A stretch of 64,000 nt of DNA from Thermincola carboxydiphila (GCA_016841045.1 JAENZX010000007.1:96871-160870), one strand, 5' to 3'; counted from the first letter of the stretch, positions 17,676-27,301 are shown. A program made the numbers and translations. The notes: generated by a model not told the origin, from the sequence alone.

Positions 17676-18875
17676 TCAATCGATTAGAGTTGGCGAAAAT
17701 TCCTCGTGCCAGGGCAGTCCATATTCTTTTAAGGCTTCCATAAACGGATCCGGGTCAAATTCTTCAACATTAAATACACCGGGTTTTTGCCAGATGCCCT
17801 TCATAATTAACATAGCTCCTATCATGGCCGGCACCCCTGTAGTATAGGAAACTGCCTGTGAACCGACTTCGGCGAAACACTCTTCATGATCACAGACATT
17901 GTAAATATAATAGGTCCTTGGCTTGCCATCTTTAATACCCTGGATAATGCAACCTATATTTGTCTTGCCTTTTGTCCTGGAGCCAAGAGAAGCAGGGTCA
18001 GGTAGAATCGCCTTCAAAAATTGCAAAGGAATTATCTTTTGCCCTTCATACTCTATTGGCTCGATTGAAGTCATCCCAACGTTCTCAAGCACACGTAAAT
18101 GGTTAAGATAGTTATCCGAAAAAGTCATCCAGAATCTTATCCGCTTAATACCTTTGATATTTATAGCCAAAGATTCAAGTTCTTCGTGATACATGAGATA
18201 CACGTTTTTGGGGCCGATCTGCGGCAGGTCATATACTTTTTTCAGGGAAAGGGGGTCGGTTTCTATCCACTCGCCTTCCTCCCAGTAACGACCCTTAGCT
18301 GATACTTCACGAATATTAATTTCAGGATTGAAATTGGTGGCAAAAGGATATCCGTGATCGCCAGCATTGGCATCAACTATATCAATATAATGAATTTCAT
18401 CAAAATAATGCTTTTGAGCATATGCACAAAAGACGGAGGTCACACCAGGGTCAAAACCACTTCCCAACAGTGCTGTTATGCCAGCCCCCTCAAACTTTTC
18501 CCGGTATGCCCACTGCCATTTATATTCAAATTTAGCCGTATCAGGCGGTTCATAATTGGCAGTATCAAGATAATTAACACCGGTTGCAAGACAGGCATCC
18601 ATGATTGTCAAGTCTTGATAAGGAAGAGCTACATTAATCACGATATCCGGCTCAAAGTCCTCAATAAGAGCAATAACCTGGTCTGTATTATCAGCATCCA
18701 GCTGAGCAATCCGGATTTTTGTCTGAACTCCGAATAATTTATTTTTAATAGCCTGACACTTTTCAACGGTCCTGCTTGCTATACAAATTTCCTCAAAAAC
18801 ATCAGGGTTCTGGCAGCATTTATGTACCACAACATTAGAAACTCCACCGGCACCAATAATCAGAGCTTTTCCCAC
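17676..18875 (-). CDS. Carboxynorspermidine synthase (saccharopine dehydrogenase family)
   Basis: A protein of about 399 residues of the saccharopine dehydrogenase family. It reductively joins aspartate semialdehyde to a diamine (putrescine or diaminopropane) using NADPH, forming carboxyspermidine or carboxynorspermidine. The N-terminal Rossmann motif is ALIIGAGGVSNVV, and downstream are NVALPYQDLTIMDACL, DTANYEP and the GSGFDPGVTSVFCAYA segment. Nearby nspC makes the assignment firm. The frame extends to 18890, but GGAGG in that extension fits GTG 18875. The pathway supplies triamines without S-adenosylmethionine decarboxylase. Confidence 0.93.
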   Translation of the reverse strand: MGKALIIGAGGVSNVVVHKCCQNPDVFEEICIASRTVEKCQAIKNKLFGVQTKIRIAQLDADNTDQVIALIEDFEPDIVINVALPYQDLTIMDACLATGVNYLDTANYEPPDTAKFEYKWQWAYREKFEGAGITALLGSGFDPGVTSVFCAYAQKHYFDEIHYIDIVDANAGDHGYPFATNFNPEINIREVSAKGRYWEEGEWIETDPLSLKKVYDLPQIGPKNVYLMYHEELESLAINIKGIKRIRFWMTFSDNYLNHLRVLENVGMTSIEPIEYEGQKIIPLQFLKAILPDPASLGSRTKGKTNIGCIIQGIKDGKPRTYYIYNVCDHEECFAEVGSQAVSYTTGVPAMIGAMLIMKGIWQKPGVFNVEEFDPDPFMEALKEYGLPWHEEFSPTLID

Positions 18876-18917
18876 TTCACAAACCTCCAATTTCCTTATG
18901 TAAATTCACCAAAAATG

Positions 18918-18946
18918 ATTATACATAAAAAGCAGGAAATAATCAA
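18918..18946 (-). promoter_or_regulatory. Promoter of the norspermidine operon
   Basis: Minus-strand TTGATT (18941-18946), 17-bp spacer, TATAAT (18918-18923), about 40 bases before the GTG start. Confidence 0.65.
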
Positions 18947-19030
18947 TGAATTTGTCAAAAAACAAGCCCATTTTCGCAAAAAAGTCATTTAAATGGGAAA
19001 AGCTAGTTAAATTGGCGTATTTGCTCTTGA

Positions 19031-20002
19031 TTAAACCAATGGTTTAGGTAATCTGAAAAATTGCTTACCTTCTTTCTCAGACAACTGTATTTCCCCTTTA
19101 TTACATAAAAACATTAAATGAGCATAAACCTCGCCTATTGCCAATCCCAGGTTTATCATATCTAATTTATCACCGTAAATTTGCAGCACTAACTTATATA
19201 CCGTTGTCTCTTCTACTACAAAGGATTTTATTAAATCTAATTTTTCCTTGTGTGTTTCTTCCAAAACAGAAATGCGTTCTGCCAAGTTAGAGAATGGTTC
19301 TCCATGGGCAGGTAAAACCAGATTACAATAAAGGTCACGGCATAATTCAAGAGATTCCAGGTAATCATTTAAAGGATTCGGTCTGCTCCAAGGCCACAAA
19401 CTAATATTTGGAGAAATCTCTGGCAGTATATTATCACCTGAAAAGAGGATGCCCAATTTTGCATTGTAAAAACATAAATGTCCATCTGCATGTCCAGGCG
19501 TCAGCATTACCGAATACTCTAAATCGCCCAGTAAAACCTTGTCTCCATGGCCAATAATGAGTAAGACAGGCATTTCCTGTTCGGGAATTAAGTCTTCACC
19601 CCAAACCTCCTCCAATTTTGATATCAACACCAGAGGTACATCGTTTTTTAATAGTAACTCCGAAAATTGACCGCTTCTGCTTACATTCCGAAACCGCTCT
19701 TGAGATTCGGCCTCTAAGGCGCTCATATAAACCTGCGCTCCCGTTAGCTGCTGTAACCTGGCAGCCAGCTCACAATGGTCTATATGTGAGTGAGTCAGGT
19801 AAATTCCATTAATATCCCGAGGCGCTATGCCGTTGACCTTCATAAATTCCTGCCACAGCACAAAAGATGGTTCATCATTTAATCCGCAGTCAACCAGTGA
19901 CCAGCCATTCTTCCCTTTAATTGCATAACAGTTAATATGATCTAGTTCAAAGGGCATTGGCAGTTTAACTCTGTAAATCTTCGCCTGCTCATGAATTAAC
20001 AT
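19031..20002 (-). CDS. MBL fold metallo-hydrolase
   Basis: A 323-residue metallo-beta-lactamase fold enzyme. THSHIDHCE is the HxHxDH metal motif, TPGHADGH carries the next histidine, FSGDNIL the aspartate, and LPAHGEP the final histidine, so both metal sites are complete. A C-terminal helical domain (about 235-320) resembles that of LACTB2-like hydrolases and includes a winged-helix-like region that ends in RLPKPLV. Likely a cytosolic thioester or ester hydrolase. It is a single gene; the substrate is not deducible. Confidence 0.88.
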   Translation of the reverse strand: MLIHEQAKIYRVKLPMPFELDHINCYAIKGKNGWSLVDCGLNDEPSFVLWQEFMKVNGIAPRDINGIYLTHSHIDHCELAARLQQLTGAQVYMSALEAESQERFRNVSRSGQFSELLLKNDVPLVLISKLEEVWGEDLIPEQEMPVLLIIGHGDKVLLGDLEYSVMLTPGHADGHLCFYNAKLGILFSGDNILPEISPNISLWPWSRPNPLNDYLESLELCRDLYCNLVLPAHGEPFSNLAERISVLEETHKEKLDLIKSFVVEETTVYKLVLQIYGDKLDMINLGLAIGEVYAHLMFLCNKGEIQLSEKEGKQFFRLPKPLV

Positions 20003-20146
20003 TATTTAATACCCCTCTTCTTCACTGACTTTTACCATAAAAGAAAGTATAGCACTAATTTCAGTAGAAATAAAATATTTTATGATAAAAGTCCTTTCAG
20101 CTTTAAAAAAGTTGAAGGTTTGCTTACGCAAACAAACTTAATTAAC

Positions 20147-20572
20147 CTACTTAACAATTAGTACAGGAACTAAAGAATTTTGAACAACTGTGTGACTTAC
20201 GCTCCCAAGAAATTCCTTAATTCCGCTCAGCCCTCTGCTCCCCATAATGATTAAATCGCAGTTGTGGTCTTTAGCGTAATTCAGTATCACATGGGCTGGA
20301 GGCCCTTCTTCTTGACAATATTGGGTCTTATTTGGCAAAGACATTAGTATCGACTCCGTACTTCTTAGAAGATCTTTTCCATACTGGCGCACCTGGTCGT
20401 AAAGTCCCTGATATGCGTCAAGTGCGACAAATTCCGGAGCAGGAGTTTTCATTACATGTAGTACAATAATCTCTATTGAAGGCTCAGTTTTAGCGATTTC
20501 AACTGCTTTCTCCAGAGATTTCTTAGACATTTCCGACTCATCGTAAGCAACTAGAATTTTTCTGCATAACAT
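20147..20572 (-). CDS. Universal stress protein (UspA family)
   Basis: A 141-residue UspA-fold protein. The N-terminal strand KILVAYDESE and the C-terminal IMGSRGLSGIKEFLGSVSH give the ATP-binding G-2x-G-9x-G(S/T) pattern. Small homodimer, cytosolic, usually induced under stress or starvation. It stands alone. A short fragment of a related gene is found at 27592-27684. Confidence 0.93.
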   Translation of the reverse strand: MLCRKILVAYDESEMSKKSLEKAVEIAKTEPSIEIIVLHVMKTPAPEFVALDAYQGLYDQVRQYGKDLLRSTESILMSLPNKTQYCQEEGPPAHVILNYAKDHNCDLIIMGSRGLSGIKEFLGSVSHTVVQNSLVPVLIVK

Positions 20573-20707
20573 TAAAAATCACCTGACTTTCCTTTTATTT
20601 AACTAATTCTAATTCTTTAATTTTTCAATTATTCTTCATAATTACAATAGCAGAATTGAACTGGGTTTGCAGTATTTTTTTAAATTATTTCACAACAAAC
20701 AGAGAAA

Positions 20708-20741
20708 GAGTACCCATAAGTTTTTCAACTTTGGGATACTC
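20708..20741 (-). terminator. Likely terminator of the acyl-CoA ligase transcript
   Basis: GAGTA-CCCA-AAGT pairs with ACTT-TGGG-TACTC across a TTTTTC loop. On the minus strand it is followed by the pyrimidine-rich TTTCTCTG. The T-run is weak. Confidence 0.5.
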
Positions 20742-20796
20742 CCTCAAGACGGCGCTGCAAAGTCTCATATTGGTATTTCGATAGATATGAAATATT

Positions 20797-22437
20797 TTAT
20801 TGTGCCTGACGCCGTCGTTCTTCCTCGCGGATTTCCCGCCTCAGTAGTTTACCGACTTTAGACTTTGGCAGCATGTCGCGGAATTCAATATACTGAGGGA
20901 CTTTGTAGGCAGCCATTCGTTCCTTACAGAAGGAAATGAGTTCATTGGCCCCTACGCCCCGAGCGTCTTTCTTCAGAACCACCATTGCCTTAATGCGTTC
21001 CCCTACCTTCGCATCAGAGACACCCACTGCACATGCTTCCAGTACGGCTTCATGGTCCTGAAGTACAGCTTCAATTTCAGAAGCTGAAACCCGGAAGGCC
21101 TTATGTTTAATAATATCTGCCCTTCGATCAACATAATGAAGTTCACCATTGTGGTCTAACCTGACAAAATCACCCATCTTATACCACCGTTTTCCCTCCA
21201 TTGTTACAAAAGAATGGGCTGTTTCCTCCGGTTTGTTCCAATATTCCATCAGAAACTCCGATGTAACAAAGAGTTCACCGGCTTCACCTGTCGGAACTTC
21301 TTCCATTGTATCTGGATCAACCACTTTGACCTCTCTTGAGGAAAAGGGTATTCCCAGGCTTTTGGGTGATGGCTCAGCTTCCATAGGGCTCAGGCTTAAG
21401 TGCCCGACCTCTGTAGATCCATATACCTGATAGATGGAACACCCCGTCAGATTCTTAAATCGTTTAAAGGTCTCTACCGGCAGAACATCACCACCACTCC
21501 AGCAAAACTTTAGGGAAGAGAGATCATACATATCCAAACGGTCGTTCTCCAGTATCATTCGGTACAAAGCCGGAACTCCCAGGAAAGTTGTTACCTTATA
21601 TCGTTGAATTGATTCGAGCACCGCATCAGTAACCGGTGCAGGCATTAAAACGGTTGGGTTACCCAGAGTCAGAGCAACTCCCATAAACATTCCCTTGGCC
21701 ATAATATGGAATAAAGGGTTAATTAGTAAGAAGCAGTCATTCCCTTCTGATACATGTCCTTCGATAACACTATAATAATCTTTTATATATGAAACCATTC
21801 CGCTATGGGTTCCCGGGACTCCCTTCGGGGTTCCGGTAGTACCTCCGGTGTATAGAATATATGCCAGGTGTTCCCGGGGGTTTATCTCAATACGGGGAGG
21901 TTCTGCCGGGTATTTCTTTATTAGTTCTTTGAAAAAATAAACTCCTTCCCCTTTTTCTACATGGCCTCGCGGAATTCTGTCAAAAGCCCAGCCAATGAAC
22001 TTTTTCCAGTCGGGCAGCATATCTACAAGATTTGTCACAATGACCCTCTTTAAAGGGGTCCTGGAAAAAACCTCACTGACATAACCAATATTGGTATCGT
22101 GACATATGATAGTTTCTGCCTGACAGTCATTTAGCTGGTAACCTATTTCATAGGGAGTATAGATTGGTGAGGTAGGCACAGGTACTCCTCCGGCCTTCTG
22201 AATGGCAAAATACGCAATTATCCACTGGGGGCAATTACCAAGGTAAATCATTACCTTGTCATTCTTTTTAACACCAAGGTCAGAAAGAGCTGCGGCAAAC
22301 CGGTTAATTAGCTCCTGCACGCGTCGGTAGCTAAACTTTTCTCCCAAATAGTAAAGAGCTGTTGCATCCGGACTGTATTCTGTTATCCTATCAAACCCTC
22401 TGAAGACTTCCTCGTCAATTGATTGCACACCTTTCAT
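20797..22437 (-). CDS. Acyl-CoA synthetase (AMP-forming)
   Basis: A 546-residue ANL superfamily ligase that activates a carboxylic acid to its CoA thioester through an acyl-AMP. The AMP-binding loop is YTGGTTGTPKGV. YGSTEVGH is the A5 motif, YKMGDFVRLD contains the core aspartate, and the C-terminal lysine is in KSKVGKLLRREI. Length fits medium- or long-chain fatty acid and aryl-acid ligases. It is last in a minus-strand run behind a branched-chain-type ABC importer, 55 bases from livF, so the likely substrate is an acid brought in by that importer. Which acid cannot be said. Confidence 0.9.
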   Translation of the reverse strand: MKGVQSIDEEVFRGFDRITEYSPDATALYYLGEKFSYRRVQELINRFAAALSDLGVKKNDKVMIYLGNCPQWIIAYFAIQKAGGVPVPTSPIYTPYEIGYQLNDCQAETIICHDTNIGYVSEVFSRTPLKRVIVTNLVDMLPDWKKFIGWAFDRIPRGHVEKGEGVYFFKELIKKYPAEPPRIEINPREHLAYILYTGGTTGTPKGVPGTHSGMVSYIKDYYSVIEGHVSEGNDCFLLINPLFHIMAKGMFMGVALTLGNPTVLMPAPVTDAVLESIQRYKVTTFLGVPALYRMILENDRLDMYDLSSLKFCWSGGDVLPVETFKRFKNLTGCSIYQVYGSTEVGHLSLSPMEAEPSPKSLGIPFSSREVKVVDPDTMEEVPTGEAGELFVTSEFLMEYWNKPEETAHSFVTMEGKRWYKMGDFVRLDHNGELHYVDRRADIIKHKAFRVSASEIEAVLQDHEAVLEACAVGVSDAKVGERIKAMVVLKKDARGVGANELISFCKERMAAYKVPQYIEFRDMLPKSKVGKLLRREIREEERRRQAQ

Positions 22438-22492
22438 TTTTCCACCTCACAATTTGGAACACCCGGGCCAAGGCTTAATTCCTGCCTTTCCC

Positions 22493-23263
22493 CTAAATAC
22501 CAAAATACGCCCCGATAACATCCGGGTTATCCATTAGTTCTTTAGAAGTGCCTTCCATTACAACACCGCCGTTTTCCAGCAGATAACCATAATCAATAAT
22601 CGGGAAAAGGGGCCTTGCATACTGCTCACTGATTATTATTGTAATACCTGTATGTTTGTTGATGTCCTGAATGGCCCGTGACAGCCTTTGTTCCACACTA
22701 GGTGCCAAACCCAATAATGGCTCATCCAGCAGCAAAAGTTTAGGCTGAGCCATTAAAGCCCGTCCTGTGGCCAGCATCTGCTGTTCACCACCGCTTAAGA
22801 AACCGGCTTCCCGGTTCTTGAGTTTTACCAGTTCCGGAAAAAGCTCAAAAACAAAATCCAAGGTCTCTTTGGTTTGAGATGAATTAGCTAAATAACTTCC
22901 TATCATTAGGTTTTCCAGGACACTGCTCTCCGAAAAAATCTGGCGTCGTTCCGGACAAAGTACAATCCCCAGCCTGGCTCGTTTATGAGGAGGCAGATTT
23001 ATGATATCTTCACCTTTAAACAACATTTCACCGAACCAGGTAATCCTTTCTCCACCCTTCATTTTTTCCTTCTTTGCCATATCCAGGATAATTCCCGATA
23101 TGGTATGCATCAGGGAAGATTTGCCTGCACTATTGGCCCCGAAAACACCGGTAATTTTGCCTTCTTCAATCTTCAGGGAGATGTTGTTGATGGCCAGTGC
23201 ATTTTCATAAAAAAGCATTAAGTTATTGATCAGAAGCGAATAATCCGTTGTCTTCACTGACAT
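22493..23263 (-). CDS. livF: Branched-chain-type ABC importer ATPase (LivF family)
   Basis: A 256-residue ATPase. Walker A is GANSAGKSS, unusual in having Asn-Ser where most have Gly-Ala-Gly. The ABC signature is LSGGEQQM and Walker B LLLLDEPLLGLAP. The C-terminal SEQYARPLF replaces the usual VEQ. The start overlaps the end of livG by 41 bases, with GGAGGTGAGG placed before ATG 23263, so translation is coupled. Works with LivG, LivM, LivH and the binding protein. Confidence 0.9.
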   Translation of the reverse strand: MSVKTTDYSLLINNLMLFYENALAINNISLKIEEGKITGVFGANSAGKSSLMHTISGIILDMAKKEKMKGGERITWFGEMLFKGEDIINLPPHKRARLGIVLCPERRQIFSESSVLENLMIGSYLANSSQTKETLDFVFELFPELVKLKNREAGFLSGGEQQMLATGRALMAQPKLLLLDEPLLGLAPSVEQRLSRAIQDINKHTGITIIISEQYARPLFPIIDYGYLLENGGVVMEGTSKELMDNPDVIGAYFGI

Positions 23264-24017
23264 AGGTTACCTCACCTCCAAAGTAAGCCTGGTGAACTTT
23301 TTCATTTGAAAAAATATGTTTTGGTTCATCTTCAGCAATTTTTTCACCAAAATTAAGTACAATAACCTTGTTAGCAATACGGAATAACTCACGCAGCCGG
23401 TGCTCTACCATAATCAGAGTAATACCATGATCACGCAGTTTTTCCATTAATGGCAGCATGCTGGCAATCTCCGAAGCGCTAAGTCCTGAAAATATTTCAT
23501 CACATACGATGAGCTCCGGCCTGAGGGCCAGGCAGCGGCATAACTCTAAACGCTTTAGGTATCCTAAAGGCAGGGATCCAGCCAGTTTATAAGGTACCTG
23601 GGCATCTCGCTCAAAACCAACCTCTTCTAAAAGGTCTATGGCTCTTGCCTTCCGATCTCCCTGCTTTCCACCGACACTTCGTCTTGCCCGGGCAGAATAA
23701 AGGGGTGGTATCAGATTTTTATAAACAGGCAAAGTTGGGTAAGGTCTCATTACTTGAAAAGTCCGGGTCAAGCCCGCATCGGCAATTTTATGCTCCGGCC
23801 AATTAGTAATATCTGTACCATTGAACCATACTTTACCTCCATCTTTCTTTATGAATCCGGTAATCAAATTATTCAGTGTTGTTTTTCCGGAACCATTAGG
23901 TCCAATAACACCCATAATTTCCCCGCGGTTAAGTTCAAAACTGACACCGCTTACGGCTTTAATTCCGCCAAAGGACTTACTTACGTTTTCAACCCGTAAA
24001 ATAATTTTATTATTCAT
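23223..24017 (-). CDS. livG: Branched-chain-type ABC importer ATPase (LivG family)
   Basis: A 264-residue ATPase with Walker A GPNGSGKTT, a Q-loop region RTFQVMRPYPTLPV, and Walker B ELIVCDEIFSGLS. The signature motif is modified to LAGSLPLGYLKR instead of LSGGxQR, which is unusual, and the Walker B end is DEI rather than DEP. The H-loop MVEHRLRELF is present. It follows livM directly and overlaps livF. The altered signature may lower activity or be normal for this branch. Confidence 0.9.
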   Translation of the reverse strand: MNNKIILRVENVSKSFGGIKAVSGVSFELNRGEIMGVIGPNGSGKTTLNNLITGFIKKDGGKVWFNGTDITNWPEHKIADAGLTRTFQVMRPYPTLPVYKNLIPPLYSARARRSVGGKQGDRKARAIDLLEEVGFERDAQVPYKLAGSLPLGYLKRLELCRCLALRPELIVCDEIFSGLSASEIASMLPLMEKLRDHGITLIMVEHRLRELFRIANKVIVLNFGEKIAEDEPKHIFSNEKVHQAYFGGEVTYVSEDNGLFASDQ

Positions 24018-24019
24018 AT

Positions 24020-25027
24020 CTACACCCTCACCCAGCGTTCGAATTGTTCATACTTTCTTTTTATGTAGATTAATAAACCTTCGGTCCAGAATACTACAAA
24101 AAAGACCATCGCCACTGAATAAAAGACAATGCGCAGGGTTCCAAAATCACGCAGCGCTTCTGAAATGGGAACCAGTAAAAGGGTTCCCACCAAGGGCCCA
24201 TATATGGTGCTGGTGCCACCCACCACCGTTGCGGCCAAAGGAAGAATTGAAAAATCAGTAGCCATCAGAGACATTCCAACCCAACCATAAAGGTGAGCCA
24301 GCCAGGCCCCGGCAAAGCTGCCTATCAAAGCGCCGATGAACACAGCCACTGCTTTGTACATAGTCAGATTCAAACCAGAAGCTTTGATTGCCTGTTCATT
24401 ATCTTTAACCCCTCGAAAGATTAGCCCAATGTCTTCCGCACTAACCAGGCGTGACACACCAAAGGTAACCAGTAAGAGAGTAACAATAATGAAATACTGA
24501 GAACCATACCCACTGCCAATCATATCTAAACCCGCAATACCGTCAGTACCACCAAAAGCACCTGTAGCCGATATTATCCGTACTGCAGCCAATGGGTAAA
24601 CAAAACTTACTATGGCAAAGTAAATGCCTCTTAAGGGCAGGCAGGGCAGCAGTACCAGTGTGCAAAACAAAGCACCTAACAATGTAGCTGCTGGTATACT
24701 AATATAAAGCGGTAAGCCATAAGCTGAATTTAATAGCCCTGAGATGTAGCCGCCTACACCAACAAATAAAGCTCCTCCCAGGTTAACTAACCCGACGTAA
24801 CTGGATAAAAAACCAAAACTAACTGCAAGTAAAGCATAAACAGCAGTAATTGAAACAACTTTCTGCCAATATATTGGCAGGACCAGAGGCAGTGCCAATA
24901 AAAACAAAACCAGTCCCATTCTTGGTCCTATTAGGTACATAATTTCTTTCATGGACGAAATTGCATAAATGGTATCTGAACGAACCTTGACTCCCCGATC
25001 AATCCTTTCTTTACGTTTATCCTGCAT
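24020..25027 (-). CDS. livM: Branched-chain-type ABC importer permease (LivM family)
   Basis: A 335-residue permease with about nine or ten membrane helices and the LivM patterns SSYVGLVNLGGALFVGVGGY and the cytoplasmic coupling loop VKDNEQAIKASGLN. GTSTIYGPLVG is typical of the C-terminal half. A charged N-terminal extension of about 35 residues precedes the first helix. It begins five bases after livH and ends two bases before livG. Confidence 0.92.
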   Translation of the reverse strand: MQDKRKERIDRGVKVRSDTIYAISSMKEIMYLIGPRMGLVLFLLALPLVLPIYWQKVVSITAVYALLAVSFGFLSSYVGLVNLGGALFVGVGGYISGLLNSAYGLPLYISIPAATLLGALFCTLVLLPCLPLRGIYFAIVSFVYPLAAVRIISATGAFGGTDGIAGLDMIGSGYGSQYFIIVTLLLVTFGVSRLVSAEDIGLIFRGVKDNEQAIKASGLNLTMYKAVAVFIGALIGSFAGAWLAHLYGWVGMSLMATDFSILPLAATVVGGTSTIYGPLVGTLLLVPISEALRDFGTLRIVFYSVAMVFFVVFWTEGLLIYIKRKYEQFERWVRV

Positions 25028-25032
25028 TATGA

Positions 25033-25899
25033 TTACACCCTCTCTTCGAGTTCCTTTTGTCTGCCAAAAAGGCCTGACGGCTTAAGAATAAGGATTATTA
25101 CGATGGTCAGAAGCGCTACAACAAAGTGGTAGTGTGAAGCAATGTAGGTTACCGTGATAATCTGGGCAAATCCTATCAGGAAGGATGCTAATATAGCGCC
25201 GCCCCAGCTTCCTAAGCCTCCACAGACACTGACAGCGATGGCAAAAATCAGCACCTCATAACCCGACTGAACAGTTATGTTGCCCAGTGGAAACATTAAC
25301 ACCCCAGCAAGACCTGCCAAGGCCGACCCAAAGCCTAGAGCAACTGTAGCAGCTTTATCTGAGTCGATTCCCAAGGTCAATGCGGCCCGCTCATTTTGGG
25401 CAATCCCACGTAAAGACAGTCCTGTCTTGGTGTAGTGGGTAAATACCCACAAAAACCCGACCACGGCAGCTCCGGCAATTAAAATTATGATCCGCTGATA
25501 ATCGACAGGCACAGCAGCTACGTCAATTGATCCTCTGATAAAAGGCGGGAGCATATAGGTTCCTCCACGCAATCCTGCCCAGCGAAGCATTTCCAAAATG
25601 GCCATCCCAATACCAAACGAAGCAATAATCTCAGAAATAGGCATCCCCCTGACCCTAATCAAAATATAGCGATAAAGAATGCTTCCAACTAAGCCTGCGA
25701 TGGCTAAAGAAAGAAGGATGGCAAATATGTAAGGCATTTTATACTGATTTAGAAACAACCAAGTCATATATCCGGTTAAGACATATAAGGACCCGTGCGC
25801 AAAATTAGGAACACGGCTAACACCGTAGGCGAGAGCAAAGCCAATGGAACTCAGGACCAGGCTGACACTGTTTATTAGTCCGTAAATAATTAAATCCAC
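25033..25899 (-). CDS. livH: Branched-chain-type ABC importer permease (LivH family)
   Basis: A 288-residue permease with about eight membrane helices. The first segment GLINSVSLVLSSIGFALAYG, NFAHGSLYVLTGY, the loop AQNERAALTLGID and GGLGSWGGAI are typical of LivH. It pairs with LivM as the membrane channel. It follows the binding-protein gene, from which a hairpin and a 16-bp palindrome separate it. Confidence 0.92.
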   Translation of the reverse strand: MDLIIYGLINSVSLVLSSIGFALAYGVSRVPNFAHGSLYVLTGYMTWLFLNQYKMPYIFAILLSLAIAGLVGSILYRYILIRVRGMPISEIIASFGIGMAILEMLRWAGLRGGTYMLPPFIRGSIDVAAVPVDYQRIIILIAGAAVVGFLWVFTHYTKTGLSLRGIAQNERAALTLGIDSDKAATVALGFGSALAGLAGVLMFPLGNITVQSGYEVLIFAIAVSVCGGLGSWGGAILASFLIGFAQIITVTYIASHYHFVVALLTIVIILILKPSGLFGRQKELEERV

Positions 25900-25937
25900 T
25901 AATGTCTCCCCTTTCTCCCAAAGAATAAGGTTTGAAA

Positions 25938-25988
25938 TATTACCGCGGTAATAATATAGGCGGTCAGGCCGAATTTCTCCGGCCGACC
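25938..25988 (-). promoter_or_regulatory. Intercistronic hairpins between binding protein and livH
   Basis: GGTC-GGCCG (25962-25971) pairs with CGGCC-GACC (25980-25988) right after the binding-protein gene. A perfect 16-bp palindrome TATTACCGCGGTAATA follows at 25938-25953. Neither is followed by a T-run, so they probably stabilise the upstream message and lower expression of the permease genes, rather than terminate fully. Confidence 0.5.
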
Positions 25989-26011
25989 ACCCGTCATCAA
26001 TGGTACTTCGG

Positions 26012-27301
26012 TTATTTCATCCAGGGCGGAAGCTGCAGAGCCGAAGTAGCAATCTTATCAGGGAACACGGTTACCCGCTTGCCTTTCTGCCACTGAATAA
26101 CTTGGGGTACTGCACCTTCAGCAGGGTCCATACTGGCAATTACCTGGTGTTGTTTGTTGAATTTGATTTTTCCGTATACACCTTCGAGATCAGTTTGTTC
26201 CATAGCTTTAATGACCGCTTCTGTGTCGGTAGTACCGGCACGTTGAATAGCATCAACCAGAGTATATACTGCCTGGTAACTTGAAGATGTACCGTAACCT
26301 TCGGGTTCAATATTCCAGCGTTTCTTATAAGCATCCACAAATTGCATAGTTAAAGGAGTAACCTCTGCCGGAGCATTGCCGGCATTTACCAGGTGAACCA
26401 TGGTATATTCACCTTTGCCCTGTGTTGCATCAAAGAACCCTGGCTGTTCAGCCGCCTCAATAAAACCATACGGAAGGGCCGGCAGCTGCATATCCTTATA
26501 TTGTTTTAACAGAATAGAACTTTCAGGCATATCCATCCAAATAAAGATCACTTGTGCACCAAATTCCTTCGCTTTTAACAGTCCTGAAGAATAATCTCCG
26601 GTACCGGTGGGATAAATCTGCATATCCATGACGTCCCATCCTTTAGCCTTAAGCTGTTTAGCCATAATCTCGCCCCCTGCACGGGCATGAGCAACGTCCT
26701 GAACCATTACCGCAGCTTTCTTGAAGCCATGCTGTTGTTGTAAATAAGCAAATGTAGCCAGCATTTCACCAACCATTGTCTTGGAGGTGCCTGTTATACG
26801 GAAGCTGGTCTTGTATTTTTCGTAATTTTTGCCCAATTGTTCTTCAAATTTCGGAGAAAGAAAACCTGTGGTAGCAATAAAAACTTTTTTATGATTTGAT
26901 ACCAGATCCATGGCTGCCAGGGCAGCTTCGGAACGGGCCGGACCACCGACGATGAAATCAGCCTTCTTCTCTAAAATAAGTTTCTCTACCCCCAACAGCG
27001 CATCACTGACGGGTACAGAGGGCTCCAGGTCACGTGTATCCACTACTTCAAGTTTAAGTGGACGCTTTTCGCCGCCTACATTAACCCCACCCTTGGCATT
27101 TATTTCTTCAACGGCAAGGGTCATTGCCCTTTCAGCATCCCAGCCATACAGGAAACCTGTAGGCAGTGGAGCACCGATAACAATGGGGTTACCCCCTGAG
27201 GTATCAGTTTTCGCGCCACCACCGCAGCCAGCGAGAACGAAAACCATAATCACACCTAATAGAGCCACCAGATACTTGTTTAACAGTGATCTTCTCTTCA
27301 T
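26012..27301 (-). CDS. Branched-chain-type ABC importer binding lipoprotein
   Basis: A 429-residue periplasmic-binding-type protein (type I fold, LivK/Leu-Ile-Val family). The lipoprotein signal is MKRRSLLNKYLVALLG and onward to LAGC, with Cys26 as the lipid site. The mature start TDTSGGNPIVIGAPLPTGFLYGW and later EAVIKAMEQTDLEGVYGKIKF are family patterns. It captures the ligand outside the membrane for LivHMGF. The ligand could be an amino acid, amide or carboxylic acid; the downstream acyl-CoA ligase favours an acid. It is first in the operon. Confidence 0.92.
   Translation of the reverse strand: MKRRSLLNKYLVALLGVIMVFVLAGCGGGAKTDTSGGNPIVIGAPLPTGFLYGWDAERAMTLAVEEINAKGGVNVGGEKRPLKLEVVDTRDLEPSVPVSDALLGVEKLILEKKADFIVGGPARSEAALAAMDLVSNHKKVFIATTGFLSPKFEEQLGKNYEKYKTSFRITGTSKTMVGEMLATFAYLQQQHGFKKAAVMVQDVAHARAGGEIMAKQLKAKGWDVMDMQIYPTGTGDYSSGLLKAKEFGAQVIFIWMDMPESSILLKQYKDMQLPALPYGFIEAAEQPGFFDATQGKGEYTMVHLVNAGNAPAEVTPLTMQFVDAYKKRWNIEPEGYGTSSSYQAVYTLVDAIQRAGTTDTEAVIKAMEQTDLEGVYGKIKFNKQHQVIASMDPAEGAVPQVIQWQKGKRVTVFPDKIATSALQLPPWMK

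Noticed and set aside
18354..18737. A 127-codon plus-strand frame opposite the carboxynorspermidine synthase
   Set aside because: Antisense shadow of a strongly conserved gene, with no start signal or family pattern.
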